Origin: Pseudoalteromonas caenipelagi
Lineage (GTDB): Bacteria > Pseudomonadota > Gammaproteobacteria > Enterobacterales > Alteromonadaceae
Length of the DNA: 64,000 nucleotides
Direction of reading: 5' to 3'
NCBI RefSeq assembly: GCF_013140855.1
Contig: NZ_JABBPG010000005.1
Span: forward strand, 62,001-126,000
Translations under genes and position numbers: made by a program
Shown: piece by piece, positions 37,295-46,575 of the stretch
Layout: every line of letters begins with the position of its first letter
Position numbering within the stretch: position 1 is the first letter of the stretch
The notes under the pieces: generated by a model
The model's input: only the letters and a program-made list of their open reading frames with translations
Database searches by the model: none
What the model was told of the DNA's origin: nothing

Positions 37295-37987
37295 ATGCGT
37301 AAATTGTTATTACTACTGTGCTTGTCGCTTCCTGCAATGGCCTATCAAGTTCAACCTATGATTGTCGACCTTGCGTCACATGGTAAAGACTCGTTAGTTA
37401 CCTATCGTTTGCAAAATCCAGGAAACAGCGCATTACCTATTGAAATAGAAGTATTTAAACGCACATTTGACGACAATCAAAAAGAAGTTTTAGTGAGCGC
37501 TGAAGAAGACTTTATTGTTCTCCCCCCACAAATCGAAGTGCCAGCCAATGGTTATCAGGTTTTTCGTGCCAAATATTTAGGTGCCCCCGAGCTTGAAGAA
37601 ACTCACTCATACCGCATCGTTTTTAAGCAACTGCCATTACCTGAAGATGAGCAAAAATCTGGCGTTAAAATGGTATTTAACTTTGCAACGCTAGTATTTG
37701 TTAGCCCCAATGGAGTAAAGGCGTCACAAAAAAGCGACCTAAATTGTACAAAGTTAGACGACTGCAAGTTAACCATTTCTAATCAAGGCAAACGCGTATT
37801 AGACCTGTCGCAATTTGAATACCTTTTTCACCAAGGCAACACCATCGTGAACTGGGCTCAATTCCAGTCTGTTACATCTGGCCGCTTTATTATGCCAGGC
37901 CACTCAATGAGCGTAGATTTAAAGACACTATTAGCCGACAAGCCAACCAAAACGGCAACTTTAGTTAACCTTCTTGATAAAAAGTAA
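37295..37987 (+). CDS. Periplasmic fimbrial chaperone
   Basis: 230 residues. A signal peptide ends near AMA (about 16). The first immunoglobulin domain (QVQPMIVDLASHGKDSLVTY, LPIEIEVFKRTFD, NGYQVFRAKYLG, THSYRIVFKQLPLP) is that of pilus chaperones, which hold pilin subunits by donating a strand and use the Arg/Lys pair in the cleft. The C-terminal domain is short. It is the first gene of the pilus operon, 10 bases before the usher. Confidence 0.82.
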   Translation: MRKLLLLLCLSLPAMAYQVQPMIVDLASHGKDSLVTYRLQNPGNSALPIEIEVFKRTFDDNQKEVLVSAEEDFIVLPPQIEVPANGYQVFRAKYLGAPELEETHSYRIVFKQLPLPEDEQKSGVKMVFNFATLVFVSPNGVKASQKSDLNCTKLDDCKLTISNQGKRVLDLSQFEYLFHQGNTIVNWAQFQSVTSGRFIMPGHSMSVDLKTLLADKPTKTATLVNLLDKK

Positions 37988-37997
37988 TTACTAATCG

Positions 37998-40454
37998 ATG
38001 TTAACAATGGGCTTTAACACTCGCCCTGCATTATTGCAGTGTGTCTTTTTTACGCTTCTTTTTGTATGGAATAGGCCAGCATTTGCCGCTGTTTATCACA
38101 TGGACTTTCCCGTGCGGCTAAATACTGCCGAAATAGGGCTAGTTTCTGCCGCTGTTGATGGCTTTGATTTAAAATCGATTTCAGCTTTAGAAGTGAAAAA
38201 TAATTTACACGGTGTTTTAAGTAACAAGGTGCTCGCATGGCTGGCAACGAAAGGTGACGAAGACATCACCATCGAACAGTTCAAAGCTCACGGCATATCA
38301 CTCACCTTACAGCCACAAGACTTAACCATAGAAATGTCACTGGCAGAGTCAGCAATGGCTACCGACAGCTTAGCCTATGGTAAAAATAGGCATTTTGAGC
38401 GCCCTCAAGGTGAAGCCCAGTGGGCAATACTAAATAACCTCAATCTCAACCATGAGCGAAGTGACAACAATCGCACCGAGCACACTCAGCTCGAATGGCT
38501 GATGAATGCCAACATAGGTGGCGCAAGCGGACTAAACATCCGTAGCTCCGCATTTTGGGAAAACGGTGATAATCAAAACAATCATTTTTATCGCGGCGAT
38601 ACCTTTGCATTTTATGATAGACCAGACTTACCCATGCGCTTTACCATAGGTGATACGCAAATCACTAGCACAGGACACTTATCTAGTACTCAACTTGCAG
38701 GACTGGGTATAGAAAAAGCCTACTCCAAGTTGCAGCCACAAAGAAGGATCACACCGAGTAATAGTCAGCAGTTTGTTTTAACTCGTGCAGCAACCTTGGA
38801 AGTGTTTATTAATGAGTTTTTAATTTCGAGACTAAAATTGCGAGCTGGTCGCTATGACTTAAGCGACTTGCCACTCACCTCGGGGGTTAACAATATTCAC
38901 GTTGTGGCCAGATATGCAAACGGAGAAACACAAAACTTTCACTTTACTACACACTACAACGCAAGATTATTGGCAACAGGGTTAAGTGACTACTCGCTAA
39001 AAGTAGGTTATGTGTCATCACTAGATAACGGCCGCTATCACTATGATGACGAGATCTTAGTATCTGGAAACTATGAATATGGCATCAATGATAAGCTCAC
39101 GTTGGGTTTAAACGGTGTAGTTCATCCTCAAGGACACGTGTTCGGCTCGATAGCAACTTTGGGCAGTCCACTTGGTAATATATCCTTGCGTTATTCACAA
39201 AGTGAAATGAACGAGCAAACAGGTGAGGCATTTTCAATAGAAACAGAGCACAGTATTTTTGGTCATGGTAATTATGGCTCACCAAACTTGCGCTTAGGCT
39301 ACGAGTTAAAACACAACTTTACCAACACGCCTTGGCAAACCGTGAATACCATTACTGATAACACCAGAGCATTTTTTGATTACAGCTATATCATCGACGA
39401 TTATAGCGACTTTAACTTCAATGCCACTCGTACAGTTAATAACGACAATTGGGCCAGTGAAAATGCTTCAGCAAGTTTTAATTTCCGCTATGAGGGCATG
39501 CGCTTAAAAGTCGGCTTTAATCATAACTCAAGCGATGATCCTCGCATGATATCTGAAAACAAGTTTGTACTGAATTTCACATGGAACGGCTATGATAGAG
39601 ACGCGCATACCCGTACCAGAGCACAATATAACAGCGCAACCAAAGTGGCCAGCGCCAGCTACGCTAAAACCAACAATAATTTCCTCAATGACTATGGTTA
39701 TGAACTGCGAGCTGAAAAAGGCAGTAACTACAGGCAAGAGCAGGTGAGAGCCAGCTACACAGGCGCGTTTTTCAGAGCCGACGTGAATGCAACTAACTAT
39801 ACCCGCGATAACGTCAGTGCCGACAGCAGTGCGGGCATAAACCTATCAACGAGTATCGGTGTGGCTGATGGCCACTTAGGTATGGGGGCCACCACAACCG
39901 CTCCTTTTGCTGTGATCACTAAACATAAAACACTAAAGAACGCTGATGTATTGGTTAACGTTGACCGACTTGGTCGAGCGCAAACTAAACCCAATAGCGC
40001 GATTGGTGCATTAATAAACCTTGGCTCAGGTTACACTAATACACAGTTTAATATTGATGTACCTGAAGCCCCACTGGGTTATGACTGGGGTCCGGGTATG
40101 TATCTTATTACTGGCGGAGCAAACACGGGCCACCATATTCAGGTGGGTTCTGATTTATCCTATACCGTGATAGGGACTTTAATTGATGCTCAAGGCACAG
40201 CTATTGCAATGCAACGTGGCTACGTAATAAAACGACGTAATAATGACGATAGTGATGCACAAACACTTCGCCGACCATTTTTCACTAACCGTGCAGGCCG
40301 CTTTGTTGTGGAAGGAATAAGTGTGGGTGAGTACATAATCGAGTTAAATGATGCAAAAGGCACGTTTAGTATTGCAGATGTTGAAAATAGATTTATTCGA
40401 ATTGGAACCATTAAACTTGAGCAAATGCAGTTCAACGGAGGCTTGCAAGAATGA
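37998..40454 (+). CDS. Fimbrial outer membrane usher
   Basis: 818 residues. A signal peptide (FTLLFVWNRPAFA) is followed by an N-terminal chaperone-binding domain. Next come the 24-strand barrel with plug (GDTQITSTGHLSSTQLAGLGI, FINEFLISRLKLRAGRYDLSDLP, GVNNIHVVARYANGE) and C-terminal domains ending in a carboxypeptidase-like fold (GTLIDAQGTAIAMQRGYVI, NRAGRFVVEGISVGEY). It assembles and secretes pilus subunits. Its stop overlaps the next ATG (ATGA). Confidence 0.88.
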   Translation: MLTMGFNTRPALLQCVFFTLLFVWNRPAFAAVYHMDFPVRLNTAEIGLVSAAVDGFDLKSISALEVKNNLHGVLSNKVLAWLATKGDEDITIEQFKAHGISLTLQPQDLTIEMSLAESAMATDSLAYGKNRHFERPQGEAQWAILNNLNLNHERSDNNRTEHTQLEWLMNANIGGASGLNIRSSAFWENGDNQNNHFYRGDTFAFYDRPDLPMRFTIGDTQITSTGHLSSTQLAGLGIEKAYSKLQPQRRITPSNSQQFVLTRAATLEVFINEFLISRLKLRAGRYDLSDLPLTSGVNNIHVVARYANGETQNFHFTTHYNARLLATGLSDYSLKVGYVSSLDNGRYHYDDEILVSGNYEYGINDKLTLGLNGVVHPQGHVFGSIATLGSPLGNISLRYSQSEMNEQTGEAFSIETEHSIFGHGNYGSPNLRLGYELKHNFTNTPWQTVNTITDNTRAFFDYSYIIDDYSDFNFNATRTVNNDNWASENASASFNFRYEGMRLKVGFNHNSSDDPRMISENKFVLNFTWNGYDRDAHTRTRAQYNSATKVASASYAKTNNNFLNDYGYELRAEKGSNYRQEQVRASYTGAFFRADVNATNYTRDNVSADSSAGINLSTSIGVADGHLGMGATTTAPFAVITKHKTLKNADVLVNVDRLGRAQTKPNSAIGALINLGSGYTNTQFNIDVPEAPLGYDWGPGMYLITGGANTGHHIQVGSDLSYTVIGTLIDAQGTAIAMQRGYVIKRRNNDDSDAQTLRRPFFTNRAGRFVVEGISVGEYIIELNDAKGTFSIADVENRFIRIGTIKLEQMQFNGGLQE

Positions 40455-41311
40455 AATTAAGGATCTTTATACTGCTTGTTCTAAGCTATTGGATTGCCAC
40501 GCCAACCGCATTTGCCAAACGCTGTACTGGCAACTTAACCGCAACTTCTAGTTCTTCTGAAGTCATAGAAGAGTATGGTAATCAGGTATCGGTGTATCTC
40601 CCTTTAAAGATACAGGTGTCTGATGCCTTACTTGACTGTGCAGATGAAATTTGGGTAGAAGATATATATTACTATTCACTCGTATTTTCAGGCCCGACTG
40701 AATATAAGTATGCAAATTTACTGGATGCCCAATTTAATCACATGTGGGCAAGCAATGGGATCTGGCGCACGCCTTTATATAATCACACTACACAAATGTG
40801 GATACGATTAAAGCACTATAGTTTGTTTCCTGCAGGCGCTTACTATGGCGGCGTCAAAGTCTCTATCGTGCGCCGTAACCGCGTGATCAAAGAGCAATAT
40901 TTAAATATTACTTATAATTCTCAACCGCAAGTTGCAATCACACTCGATAGCACAAGCCAAGGAAAAGTCTCAGGCAGCAGTGGCAACTATCAAATTGATT
41001 TAGGCGAACTCAGGACGAATATGCGCTTTTATTGGGGCATAAAGATTCTTAGTAATAGTTCTTACGATATTGTTTTAGACTCAGAATACAATGGCTTACG
41101 TCACGAAACTGACACAAGCTCCTTGATCGACTATACCCTCGGTTTTGATAACGTCAAAATTTCGTCGTCCGAGCGTCTAATACGCAGTTATAACTTTTAT
41201 CCCGGCGTCAGAAATAAGTGGTTTGGCTTTGAATTCATATTAGGGAATACCGAGATGATGCCAGCAGGTGTTTATAGAGATCATTTATCGCTAACCGTAT
41301 ACCCCAGGTAA
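40451..41311 (+). CDS. Putative pilus tip subunit or adhesin
   Basis: 286 residues. A signal peptide ends at TAFA (about 22), with Cys at about 25 and 63. The protein is beta-rich. It ends PAGVYRDHLSLTVYPR, a pilin-like C-terminal strand (the G-x-Y-x-D-x-L-x-V form used for chaperone and subunit contacts). The N-terminal ~170 residues (YYYSLVFSGPTEYKYANLL, YNHTTQMWIRLKHYSLFPAG) are unlike the major pilins, so a two-domain tip adhesin is likely. It is translationally coupled to the usher. Confidence 0.6.
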   Translation: MKLRIFILLVLSYWIATPTAFAKRCTGNLTATSSSSEVIEEYGNQVSVYLPLKIQVSDALLDCADEIWVEDIYYYSLVFSGPTEYKYANLLDAQFNHMWASNGIWRTPLYNHTTQMWIRLKHYSLFPAGAYYGGVKVSIVRRNRVIKEQYLNITYNSQPQVAITLDSTSQGKVSGSSGNYQIDLGELRTNMRFYWGIKILSNSSYDIVLDSEYNGLRHETDTSSLIDYTLGFDNVKISSSERLIRSYNFYPGVRNKWFGFEFILGNTEMMPAGVYRDHLSLTVYPR

Positions 41312-41471
41312 CAACCTAATATATAAGAATTATTTATTTAAAAAAGAAAAAACAAGCAAATAAAAACGTAAAAAAATAAATTTTTGGCATGCTCCGTGCT
41401 TAAGTATAGCAAACAGGTAAAAACCTAATTATTGACATATATAAATGCTGTACTTTTTCAGGGGAAACACC

Positions 41472-41972
41472 ATGAATACATTACTTAAATCTCTTTTTGT
41501 TGCGTCTGCTATCACATCACTATCAGCAGCGGCTGCCGTTACGACTTCAAGTAGCAACCAAGCGAGCTTCTCATTTGAAGGTACCATTGCGCCACTTTGT
41601 AAAACGAGCAGTGGCTCAAACAGCGTAACAGGCTTAAAACTTGACGCATCACAAGAAACGCAAACGATTGGTACTTTAGATGTTTGGTGTAACACAGGCG
41701 AAAACGCAACAACTGAATATACTTCAGCAAACGGCGGCTTTTTAAAAGCAGATAACGCTCAGGGTAGCAAAATTGCATATACCTTAGATATCGGTGATAC
41801 AACAGGCATCGATTTGCAAACAGGTTCTTATAAGCATGCATCAACATTGGCAGGCACAGGTGTTGACGGTGATACACAAGCAACAGCTTTAAAAATTACC
41901 CCTAAATCAAATGGCTTAAATGATGCAGGTACTTACTCTGATACAATTACAGTAACAGTAAGTCCTAACTAA
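41472..41972 (+). CDS. Fimbrial major subunit-like pilin, copy 1
   Basis: 166 residues from ATG 41472 (AGGGGAAA just upstream; the frame opens 27 bases earlier). A signal peptide ends near SAAAA (about 20). SFEGTIAPLCKTSS and TIGTLDVWCNTGE supply two Cys for an intrachain bridge, and it ends GTYSDTITVTVSPN, the terminal strand typical of archaic/sigma-type pilins. It is a paralog of the pilin at 44.3 kb. It follows a 160-base AT-rich gap that probably contains its own promoter. Confidence 0.78.
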   Translation: MNTLLKSLFVASAITSLSAAAAVTTSSSNQASFSFEGTIAPLCKTSSGSNSVTGLKLDASQETQTIGTLDVWCNTGENATTEYTSANGGFLKADNAQGSKIAYTLDIGDTTGIDLQTGSYKHASTLAGTGVDGDTQATALKITPKSNGLNDAGTYSDTITVTVSPN

Positions 41973-42578
41973 TAATAATGTGGTAACCATGAGAGGCATT
42001 ACAGTCTCTCATACCCTCAAGTAAAGCAAACCAGTCGGGTTCGCATATCTGCCATCCGACTCTCCACATAACCTTACTTCACATTGACTCTACCTCGTTG
42101 TTAGTCAGCTTGAGCTCGTACTTTAACGCAGATAATAGAGCATTTAACCATTTATAGAAGCATCGCTACCCTGATTAATTTTATGTTTGTATGAGTGCTT
42201 TTAAATAGAAACTGCTTTTAAAGCGATATTGCTTACAATCCAATAATGGCATTTAGTGCTACATCAAACACCTTTACGCACCAATAGTTAGGCTATTACA
42301 AGTAAAAGCAATACTAAAGGAAGATAAATTTGCTTATCCAACCAGGGGTTGCTTAATAAAGCATTAGTGCAGTTATAAAAGTATTATCAGATATAAACCT
42401 CGCCAGCATCTTTTTACTAGATGCTTCATGCATTTAGATAGGTAATTTCCATTTAACAGACAGGGATCAAGGAATTGTTAATAACGGCAACTTGTCGCAA
42501 AAAAATAATATATTATGAAGTCTTCTTAATGTACCTTATCAAGGGATACTGTTAAACCTCATAGTAAAAAAGGAAATT
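41973..42578. other. Intergenic region between pilin and FReD-like gene
   Basis: About 600 bases with no gene. ATGAGAG (41989-41995)/CTCTCAT (42006-42012) form a hairpin just after the pilin stop, perhaps an mRNA stabiliser or weak terminator. The remainder is AT-rich, probably holding the promoter of the next gene. Confidence 0.5.
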
Positions 42579-43913
42579 ATGATGCTAAAAAACACTTTAT
42601 ACCTATCTATAATTGCTTGCTCTAGTGCATTCGCAGCAAATGAGTACGTTGAGCTGAACGTCAATGATGCATGGACTCCACTGAACCATACTCAAGGTAA
42701 TTTTGTATTTGCCAGTGCAGCAACCGACGCCGAAATTGATGCTGGTGTAGTCGCATTAAAAAATACAGCTGGTACAGTTGAAATTGCATTTAAAGAATGG
42801 CCATATCTAGATGGAGCTCATGCGGATGAAAAAGTGAGCATTCTATCATTACCATCAGGTAGACAAGTTTTAGCTGATGGTACTATTCTCGAAGTTGGCT
42901 CTTTTGAAATAGGCAATGGTGAAACACAAATTAGCTTCGCTGAAAAATTCGAGCACACCCCGCATATTTTCCTTACAGGTCAATCATACAACAACACTGA
43001 AGCATACACAGCCCGTATCCACGGCGTGTCTCAGCATGGCTTTACCGCGTTAAAACAAGGCCAAGAAAAAACGGTTAATGCCGCTTTAAAAGAAACGGTT
43101 GCTTACCTTGCCATCTATGCGCCCAATAACTCGGGTACAATCAATGGTTACAACTTCCAGTTAGATCAGATTAAACTGGACCATAGCAGCAGTGCAAATG
43201 CACCATATGGCTTGTACCTACAAGAAGATCAATCTAAAGACAGCGAAGTTGCTCATATTATTGAACACGTAAACATTCTTAACTTTGGTAAACGCGTATT
43301 TGCTCAAGATATAACCGCATTTGGACGCGATCCTATTGTTCCAAGAATGCGCAATGATTTTGCCCAAGAGCCAACTGGAAAATCATGTGCAGAAATCAAA
43401 ACCTTATACCCTCTTGCACCAAGTGATTACTACTCAATTACTCCATCTGGTTCTAAGACCATAAAAGCTTTCTGTGATATGGAAAAGGAAAGCGGCGGTT
43501 GGACTTTATTTGCTTCTCACAATACGAGTGCAACCCCAACCGAAGCTGACGTGGTTAGCCCAGACACATTGTCTGTCATGACCGACGCAAATTGGCAAGC
43601 ACTAAGAGATACCATGGAATACGGTATGATGGTCGTTGATAGTACGGGTAAAGTGGGTATTATTGAAAAAGACGCTTTACTCAATGGCAGTTGTATTCCA
43701 CTAAACCAAACTGAGTCAATCGCATACAACACAGCTCCATATGGCAGAATTTGGCACACAGAAAGATCTGGATGCGGTGGCTCCGGTGGTGACTACAGTG
43801 AAATTATTATCAATAAAGGTTGGTCTCACGCTTATAACTTCACTGGCGCATTCAGTAAATGGCAATTCAGTGGCGGTTATACCGCTGGCATTGTGGCCTA
43901 CTACATAAAATAA
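42579..43913 (+). CDS. Secreted fibrinogen-like domain protein with lectin-like N-terminus
   Basis: 444 residues. A signal peptide ends at AFAA (about 20), with AAGGAAA before the ATG pair. The middle (SFAEKFEHTPHIFLTGQSYN, GVSQHGFTALKQG) resembles the H-type lectin fold. The C-terminal third (GKSCAEIKTLYPLAPSDYYS, IKAFCDMEKESGGWTLFASH, CGGSGGDYSEIIINKGWSHA) is a fibrinogen C-terminal-related (FReD) fold with its Cys pairs. FReD and H-lectin domains bind sugars or acetyl groups in animals; bacterial examples are thought to be adhesins. It lies between two paralogous pilins, so a pilus-associated adhesin or secreted lectin is plausible. Confidence 0.7.
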   Translation: MMLKNTLYLSIIACSSAFAANEYVELNVNDAWTPLNHTQGNFVFASAATDAEIDAGVVALKNTAGTVEIAFKEWPYLDGAHADEKVSILSLPSGRQVLADGTILEVGSFEIGNGETQISFAEKFEHTPHIFLTGQSYNNTEAYTARIHGVSQHGFTALKQGQEKTVNAALKETVAYLAIYAPNNSGTINGYNFQLDQIKLDHSSSANAPYGLYLQEDQSKDSEVAHIIEHVNILNFGKRVFAQDITAFGRDPIVPRMRNDFAQEPTGKSCAEIKTLYPLAPSDYYSITPSGSKTIKAFCDMEKESGGWTLFASHNTSATPTEADVVSPDTLSVMTDANWQALRDTMEYGMMVVDSTGKVGIIEKDALLNGSCIPLNQTESIAYNTAPYGRIWHTERSGCGGSGGDYSEIIINKGWSHAYNFTGAFSKWQFSGGYTAGIVAYYIK

Positions 43914-44269
43914 CAAGGTTATTTAAAGGGCCAAGAAACATATTAATAAAAAATAGCACACCGCTATTTTTTATTAAGGGCCCTGCTATATAACACCACT
44001 CATTTAAGGTGATAAGCCCGTTAGGAAGCCAGCTGTGTCTACAGATACCGGCTTCCTGACAAGGGTCAGGCTCTCTTAAGCGAATAGCATTTCCCTTTTG
44101 ACAGCCCTCTTTCAAAAAGCTAGATGATTGATAATAAAAGCCATAGGGTAGCAATTTTTGAGCAATGTTTATTAAAGCACAATTGACTCATCAAATTTTC
44201 TCCAAAATACACGTTAGAAAAGTTGCAAATTGAAACACAACTGCTGTACTTTATCTAAAGGGAGACGTT

Positions 44270-44773
44270 ATGCACACTTTACTTAACTCATTATTTATCG
44301 CCTCGACGATTATATCGCTACATGCAACAGCAGCAGTTGTTGATACCACTAGTAGCGAAGCAAAGTATTCTTTTGAAGGCACTGTAGAACCTATGTGTAA
44401 AACAAGTAGTGGCTCAAACAGTGTGGCTGGCTTAACCCTAGATGCGTCACAAACAACCCAAGAAATTGGCACGTTAGATGTTTGGTGCAATACCAATGAC
44501 AACGCAACCACTGAATATAGCTCTGCTAATGGCGGTTATTTAGTTGCAGATAACAGCCTTGGTAGCAAATTGGCGTACACACTTAGCGTGGGTGATAAAA
44601 CAGGTATTGATTTACAAGCAGGCACCTATACCCATGAAAAAGCCACCTCTGCGGGCACTGGTGATGCGGGGGAAACTAAATCAACACTACTGAAAATTAC
44701 CCCTTTGTCTAACGGACTGAATGAATCAGGCACCTACTCAGATACAATTACTGTCACAGTCAGAGCTAACTAA
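44270..44773 (+). CDS. Fimbrial pilin, copy 2
   Basis: 167 residues, close paralog of the pilin at 41.5 kb: SFEGTVEPMCKTSSGSNSVA versus FEGTIAPLCKTSSGSNSVTG, and the same LDVWCNT, TGIDLQ and GTYSDTITVTV blocks. Signal peptide ends near HATA. GGGAGA lies before the ATG. Divergence is concentrated between the Cys pair and the terminal strand, suggesting an older duplication with selection on surface regions. Confidence 0.78.
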   Translation: MHTLLNSLFIASTIISLHATAAVVDTTSSEAKYSFEGTVEPMCKTSSGSNSVAGLTLDASQTTQEIGTLDVWCNTNDNATTEYSSANGGYLVADNSLGSKLAYTLSVGDKTGIDLQAGTYTHEKATSAGTGDAGETKSTLLKITPLSNGLNESGTYSDTITVTVRAN

Positions 44774-44882
44774 AAACTTAATCAACTTCAGACTATTAGA
44801 TAAGAGTTTTAAGATAAGCAATGCTTTTAAACTGACGAAACGAGCAATCTAATGAGCATTTTTGTTCAATATCAAAACGCTG

Positions 44883-44914
44883 TTATGCAGTAATAGCTGA
44901 CTATTACTGCATAA
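44883..44914. terminator. Perfect 14-bp hairpin downstream of pilin 2
   Basis: TTATGCAGTAATAG, CTGA loop, CTATTACTGCATAA. It sits between the convergent pilin-2 and serine hydrolase genes; there is no T-run, so it may stabilise both transcripts or be a recombination or protein-binding site. A fragment related to the MITE at 35.3 kb lies about 25 bases to the right. Confidence 0.5.
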
Positions 44915-45007
44915 ATGCAACACACAGAATGGGCTAATTCGCTTATCTGGAGCTGCGGTTAACTACCACCGCCGTATTACATCTCTTTGCAATAAAAAAC
45001 TCTAAGT

Positions 45008-46444
45008 TTAGAGCGCTTGCATAAGCTTGTTCATCGTAAAAACAATCGGTTCGGCAGCGTTGGGGCTGTTACCAAGAACCGCCAGTATGTAGCCCTTATC
45101 ACGATAAATATTAAGCTGCGCACTCATTCCCAAATGACTACCGTTGTGCCCGATAATTTGGTTGCCCTGCTCACCTCGAACAGAAAATCCATAACCATAA
45201 TTTGGTGATTTTAACTGTGGCTTAGCTGAGGTTGCTTCGCCAGTTAGCGCAGGACTCAATAGTGTGTTGTTTAGCAATGCAACTGCAAAATGATGTAAAT
45301 CTGCCACCGTTGAATACCCACCACCTGCCGGCCCCCCTTTTACGGATTGCATCATTAGATTTTCTGTGATGTTTTTTGTTTCAACTGAATACCAATAGTT
45401 TCGTGCGGTATTTTTTACTGGCACATCAATGTCGAAGCTACCTGAGTTATTCATACCTGCTGCTGTGTAGACGTGTTGATCGACAAAATCATAGTAACTC
45501 TGCTTAGAGACAGCCTCTATCACATGACCAAGCATACGCATGCCCGTACTGCTATATTGCCATTGGCTACCTGGGGCAAAATTGAGTTTCATATTTTTGT
45601 ATAACGGCAGTGTCTCTTGCAGCTTTCTTATGGTTGTTTGACGCTCTGCAAACCCAGGGATCTCACCCAGCCCTGAGGTGTGGGTTAATAATTGCTGTAA
45701 GGTGATCTTATCAAAGTCACCTGCGCCAAAATATTGCCTATCGACGTAACGAGTAAGCTTATCACTTAAAGAAAGCTTTTTAGCTTCCACTAATTTCATA
45801 ATTGCAATACTAGTGAACATTTTGTTCATTGAGCCAATTTGAAACTTGGTGTCTAAGTTGTTTTTCACATCATAACGTCTTGATGCTAAGCCATATGCCT
45901 TGGCAAACAATACCTCTTCATTTTTAGCAAATAGCACGGTGCCCGAAAATACGCCTCTTTGCGCTAGGTCATCAGTAAGTTGGCGCAGAGTAGTCAGTAT
46001 CGCTGACTCCGACACAGCATCTATCGAATGCTCTCCTAAATCTGTTGGTCTCATATACCAGCCACTGATTTTATTGTGTTCATCAATATTTAAGACTAAT
46101 GAATACTCTAACCCAGTATTTAGTGATAGCACTTTAGATGCTAGTCGTGTTCGTGAGTCTGATAAAACACGTTCAGTATTTTGTAGCTTAAGCGTATTGT
46201 GTAGCAATGCCATATTCATTGTGTAACCAATATAGCGCGTTCTGCCAGAGCCCTCCCAGCGCGTTAAACTTTCATTGGAGAAGTGACTATCAACATACTC
46301 TGTGATGGTATCAATATTTTTACTATTGAATGCCTTTACAAATGAACTAACGAGTGGTTCATTATTATCAACTGGTTTGTTTGGTGATTGGGCTATGGCT
46401 TTGAACGCCATAAAAATGAATGACAATGTCAGTAAATAACGCAT
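45008..46444 (-). CDS. Exported serine hydrolase with N-terminal NTF2-like region
   Basis: 478 residues. Signal peptide ends near AIAQ (about 19). Residues 25-130 (DNNEPLVSSFVKAFNSKNI, EHNKISGWYMRPTDLGE) look like a DUF3887/SnoaL-type NTF2 domain. The rest is class C beta-lactamase/PBP-like: SxxK in IGSMNKMFTS, YSS in QYSSTGMRM (Ser in place of the usual Asn), and HNGSHLGM near the end. The substrate is unknown. It is divergent from the CadC-like regulator, which may control it. Confidence 0.82.
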   Translation of the reverse strand: MRYLLTLSFIFMAFKAIAQSPNKPVDNNEPLVSSFVKAFNSKNIDTITEYVDSHFSNESLTRWEGSGRTRYIGYTMNMALLHNTLKLQNTERVLSDSRTRLASKVLSLNTGLEYSLVLNIDEHNKISGWYMRPTDLGEHSIDAVSESAILTTLRQLTDDLAQRGVFSGTVLFAKNEEVLFAKAYGLASRRYDVKNNLDTKFQIGSMNKMFTSIAIMKLVEAKKLSLSDKLTRYVDRQYFGAGDFDKITLQQLLTHTSGLGEIPGFAERQTTIRKLQETLPLYKNMKLNFAPGSQWQYSSTGMRMLGHVIEAVSKQSYYDFVDQHVYTAAGMNNSGSFDIDVPVKNTARNYWYSVETKNITENLMMQSVKGGPAGGGYSTVADLHHFAVALLNNTLLSPALTGEATSAKPQLKSPNYGYGFSVRGEQGNQIIGHNGSHLGMSAQLNIYRDKGYILAVLGNSPNAAEPIVFTMNKLMQAL

Positions 46445-46575
46445 CGTGTTATGTTCCTTCTTTATATTATTATGTAAAGCTCGGTGAACTTACTGACTTA
46501 GATAATATTTTAGCTAACCAGAAGCGATGAATTAGTGCTTAAAAAGCCATTAAGAAAAGATTAAGGTGAATAATA

